Shown here in pieces: positions 5,869-7,838 of a stretch of DNA of 7,838 bases (position 1 is its first letter; each line of letters starts with the position of its first letter). The stretch is taken from positions 1 through 7,838 of the forward strand of contig JAJPYW010000173.1 of assembly GCA_021204715.1 (NCBI GenBank). The letters run 5' to 3'. This stretch comes from Prevotellaceae bacterium (GTDB lineage: Bacteria; Bacteroidota; Bacteroidia; Bacteroidales; Bacteroidaceae). The notes beneath the pieces were generated by a model. The model saw nothing but the letters and a program-made list of their open reading frames with translations, searched no databases and had not been told where the DNA came from. Both the position numbers and the translations under genes were made by a program.

Positions 5869-7077
5869 ATGTTGAAGTATTTGCTTGAAAAAGAGTGGAA
5901 GCAGCTCATGCGGAATTCATTCATGCCGAAGCTGATTGTGGCGATGACCTTGATGATGCTCTTTGTCATGCCTTGGGCGGCCAACCAAGAGGTGAAGGAT
6001 GTACGGCTTGGCTTGGTGGACTACGACCACAGCCCTCTTTCGGAGCGATTGGCACGGAAGGTTACCGCATCGGGCTATTTCAAGTTCGCCGCCGTATCGA
6101 GCAGTTATAACGAGGCCATGGAGGGCGTGGCTTCGGGCGATGTGGATATTATATTGGAGATTCCCTTGGGCTTTGAAAAGGCACTTGCGGTTGGGAGCGA
6201 GGCTGATGCCTTTATCTCAGCCAACGCGGTGAACGGCACCAAAGGTAGCTTGGGCTCTTCTTACTTGTCGTCCATACTGAGCGACTTCACGGCGGAGTTG
6301 CGCGAAGAGGAGGGAATTCGGAGGCCGCAGGCCGACCAAGCCTCCCCTATCAGGGGAGGTTTGGAGGGGTGGTCAAGCGATATTATAAGCGGCGGCGCCG
6401 GCTTGCAGGGTATCGAGTCGGTTATATCTACCTTGCCCTCTTTCAACGTATCGCCCCAATACCGTTTCAATCCCCACTTGGATTACAAGGTATTCATGGT
6501 ACCGGCACTGATGGTGATACTGCTTACCCTGCTTACGGGTTTCCTGCCGGCACTCAATATCGTGAGTGAGAAAGAGGTGGGCACCATCGAGCAAATCAAT
6601 GTCACGCCTGCCAGTCGTCTGCTCTTCGTGCTGGCCAAACTGATTCCCTATTGGGTGATCGGCTTCGCGGTGCTTTCCTTTGGCATGTTGTTAGCGGCGT
6701 TTCTCTATTCTATAGTACCCGTCGGAAGCTTGCCCGTCATCTACCTTTTTGCTTCGGTCTATATCTTGGTGGTGTCGGGCATGGGATTGGTCATCTCCAA
6801 CTATTCTGAAACCATGCAACAGGCCATGTTCGTGATGTTCTTCTTCATGATGGTGTTACTCTTCATGAGTGGTCTGTTCACGCCTGTGGCCAGTATGCCG
6901 GAGTGGGCGCAAGCCATAACAATAGTCAATCCGTTGAAGTATTTCATGCAAGTCATGCGGTTGATTTACCTCAAAGGGAGTGCCTTTACCGAGTTGCTAC
7001 CCCAGTTCCTTGCCCTTTGCGCCTTTGCCGTGGCGCTGAACGTGTGGGCCGTGTTTAGCTACAAGAAGAGCAGTTGA
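5869..7077 (+). CDS. ABC-2 type transporter permease, second of a pair (YbhR-like), carrying an in-frame palindromic insert
   Basis: The 402-residue protein has the same plan as its neighbour: helix 1 (about 19-38, containing MMLFVMPWAA), an extracytoplasmic domain (about 40-205), then five helices from about 208. The coupling motif SEKEVGTIEQ is at 233-242, followed by helices including YWVIGFAVLSFGMLLAAFLY and a C-terminal helix ending FSYKKSS. It is about 33 residues longer than the first permease. Much of the excess lies near residues 150-171 (IRRPQADQASPIRGG and onwards), a stretch rich in Arg, Gly and Pro encoded by a GC-rich palindrome at 6336-6364. The reading frame stays open, so this is an in-frame insertion, not a break. 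ATG at 5869 follows the previous stop by 6 nt. The last gene of the operon, it should pair with the first permease. Confidence 0.92.
   Translation: MLKYLLEKEWKQLMRNSFMPKLIVAMTLMMLFVMPWAANQEVKDVRLGLVDYDHSPLSERLARKVTASGYFKFAAVSSSYNEAMEGVASGDVDIILEIPLGFEKALAVGSEADAFISANAVNGTKGSLGSSYLSSILSDFTAELREEEGIRRPQADQASPIRGGLEGWSSDIISGGAGLQGIESVISTLPSFNVSPQYRFNPHLDYKVFMVPALMVILLTLLTGFLPALNIVSEKEVGTIEQINVTPASRLLFVLAKLIPYWVIGFAVLSFGMLLAAFLYSIVPVGSLPVIYLFASVYILVVSGMGLVISNYSETMQQAMFVMFFFMMVLLFMSGLFTPVASMPEWAQAITIVNPLKYFMQVMRLIYLKGSAFTELLPQFLALCAFAVALNVWAVFSYKKSS
6336..6364. repeat. GC-rich palindrome inside the second permease, probable interspersed repeat
   Basis: Core arms CCTCCCCT (6341-6348) and AGGGGAGG (6352-6359) are perfect complements around a 3-nt loop ATC. 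The stem continues outward as CCAAG/TTTGG with one G-T wobble, giving 13 pairs in total. It is followed by GGAGGGGTGG (6363-6372). Its base make-up is unlike the flanking coding sequence, and it lies in frame, encoding A158 to about W168. From memory, sequences of the type ACCCCTCC...CCTCCCCTGATAGGGGAGG occur repeatedly in Bacteroidota genomes, mostly between genes. Copy number cannot be judged from one window, in which it occurs once. Confidence 0.6.
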
Positions 7078-7093
7078 CGGGCAGGTCGGGACT

Positions 7094-7126
7094 ATGGAAA
7101 CCGCAGGGTTCTGCGGGCGGCTCCAT
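7094..7126. terminator. Hairpin between convergent genes, possible terminator
   Basis: CCGCAG (7101-7106) and CTGCGG (7111-7116) form a perfect 6-bp stem with a 4-nt loop. An outer stem ATGGA (7094-7098) with TCCAT (7122-7126) adds five pairs beyond an asymmetric internal loop. It begins 17 nt after the permease stop and ends 28 nt before the prfB stop, so it could serve both transcripts. No long U-tract follows on either strand; on the minus strand the inner stem is followed only by TTT. It is a weak candidate placed mostly by context. Confidence 0.35.
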
Positions 7127-7153
7127 TGCGGTGGTGTCTTTGCGGTGGAGGGT

Positions 7154-7838
7154 TTACTGCCCGCCGGCGAACTCCATCAAGTAGGCTTTGACGAAGCCGT
7201 CTATCTTGCCGTCCATCACGCCGCCCACGTCGGATGTCTGGTAGTTGGTGCGGTGGTCTTTCACGCGGCGGTCGTCGAATACGTAGCTGCGTATCTGAGA
7301 ACCCCATTCTATCTTTTTCTTGCCGGCTTCTATCTTGGCTTGCTCTTCCCGGCGGTGCCGCATCTCCTTGTCGTAAAGCATGGAACGCAACAAGCGCAGG
7401 GCGTTCTCCCGGTTCTTGGGCTGGTCGCGCGTTTCGGTGTTCTCGATAAGTATCTCCTCTTCTTCGCCCGTGTAGGGGTCTTTGTATTGGTAGCGCAGGC
7501 GCACGCCCGACTCCACTTTGTTCACGTTCTGACCACCGGCGCCGCTGCTGCGGAAGGTATCCCAAGAGATACGTGCCGGCTCGATGTTCACTTCTATGGT
7601 GTCGTCCACAAGGGGCGTGACGAAGACTGAGGCGAAGGAAGTCATGCGCTTGCCTTGGGCGTTGTAGGGCGACACGCGCACCAAGCGGTGCACGCCGTTC
7701 TCCCCTTTCAGGTAGCCGTAGGCGTAGCTGCCCGTTATCTCGATGGTGCAGGTCTTGATGCCCGCCTCTTCCGCCTCCTGCAAGTTGGCGATGACCGTCT
7801 TGTAACCGTGGGTCTCGGCATAGCGCAGGTACATGCGC
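7154..7838 (-). CDS. prfB: Peptide chain release factor 2, C-terminal part (partial)
   Basis: Reading leftward from the window edge to TAA at 7156-7154 gives about 227 residues of a class I release factor, some 60 percent of a full RF2. It frees the finished peptide from the ribosome at UGA and UAA stop codons. The catalytic GAGGQNVNK loop is present (GGQ at 7537-7529). Upstream are GENGVHRLVRVSPYNAQGKR and TSFASVFV, the stop-codon-recognition region. The recognition tripeptide reads SPY (7672-7664) where E. coli RF2 has SPF; this still points to RF2, because RF1 carries PxT there. The C-terminal WGSQIRSYVFDD and DGFVKAYLMEF blocks complete domain 3. The protein ends AGGQ, unrelated to the catalytic GGQ. 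The N-terminal domain and any programmed frameshift site lie outside the window. The gene converges on the efflux operon and is probably unrelated in function. Confidence 0.95.
   Translation of the reverse strand, partial: RMYLRYAETHGYKTVIANLQEAEEAGIKTCTIEITGSYAYGYLKGENGVHRLVRVSPYNAQGKRMTSFASVFVTPLVDDTIEVNIEPARISWDTFRSSGAGGQNVNKVESGVRLRYQYKDPYTGEEEEILIENTETRDQPKNRENALRLLRSMLYDKEMRHRREEQAKIEAGKKKIEWGSQIRSYVFDDRRVKDHRTNYQTSDVGGVMDGKIDGFVKAYLMEFAGGQ

Noticed and set aside
7094..7630. 178-codon open frame on the plus strand opposite prfB
   Set aside because: The minus strand encodes conserved RF2 with GGQ motif; the plus-strand product is a shadow with no family signature.

Overview
The window looks like chromosomal DNA from a member of the Bacteroidota, probably order Bacteroidales. 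Two good matches to the Bacteroidota -7 promoter element TAnnTTTG lie in the intergenic region at the left end. Most starts lack a Shine-Dalgarno sequence and follow A/T-rich leaders. The release factor 2 fragment at the right end also reads as a Bacteroidales protein. Placement below order is not possible from this window.

Layout: positions 1-54 hold the first 18 codons of a leftward gene that runs off the window. Positions 55-218 are a divergent regulatory region with one promoter facing each way and a perfect 9-bp inverted repeat just downstream of the rightward -7 element. Positions 219-7077 carry seven same-strand genes that look like one operon: a TetR-type repressor, a TolC-type outer membrane channel, an HlyD-type lipoprotein adaptor, two ABC ATPases and two ABC-2 permeases. 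Gaps are 58, 21 and 6 nt; three junctions overlap or nearly overlap, two of them by exactly 4 bp (ATGA). A short convergent spacer with a small hairpin (7078-7153) separates the operon from the 3' part of prfB on the minus strand (7154-7838).

How the genes fit together: the set resembles the E. coli cecR/ybhGFSR locus (TetR regulator, HlyD-like adaptor, ATPase, two permeases). Here the tandem ATPase is split into two genes, and a dedicated outer membrane channel is added. The expected product is a tripartite ABC exporter: an ATPase heterodimer on a permease heterodimer in the inner membrane, a lipid-anchored adaptor in the periplasm, and a TolC-like duct. The repressor probably binds the palindrome at the transcription start and is relieved by a ligand that may also be a substrate. 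The substrate cannot be read from the sequence.

The points most worth a second look are: (a) the two ATPases have lost complementary motifs, so a heterodimer would have one fully canonical and one fully degenerate ATP site; (b) a strong GC-rich palindrome sits in frame inside the extracytoplasmic domain of the second permease and looks like an inserted interspersed repeat; (c) the promoter/operator arrangement ahead of the operon. I see no CRISPR array, RNA gene, insertion sequence or clearly novel system.
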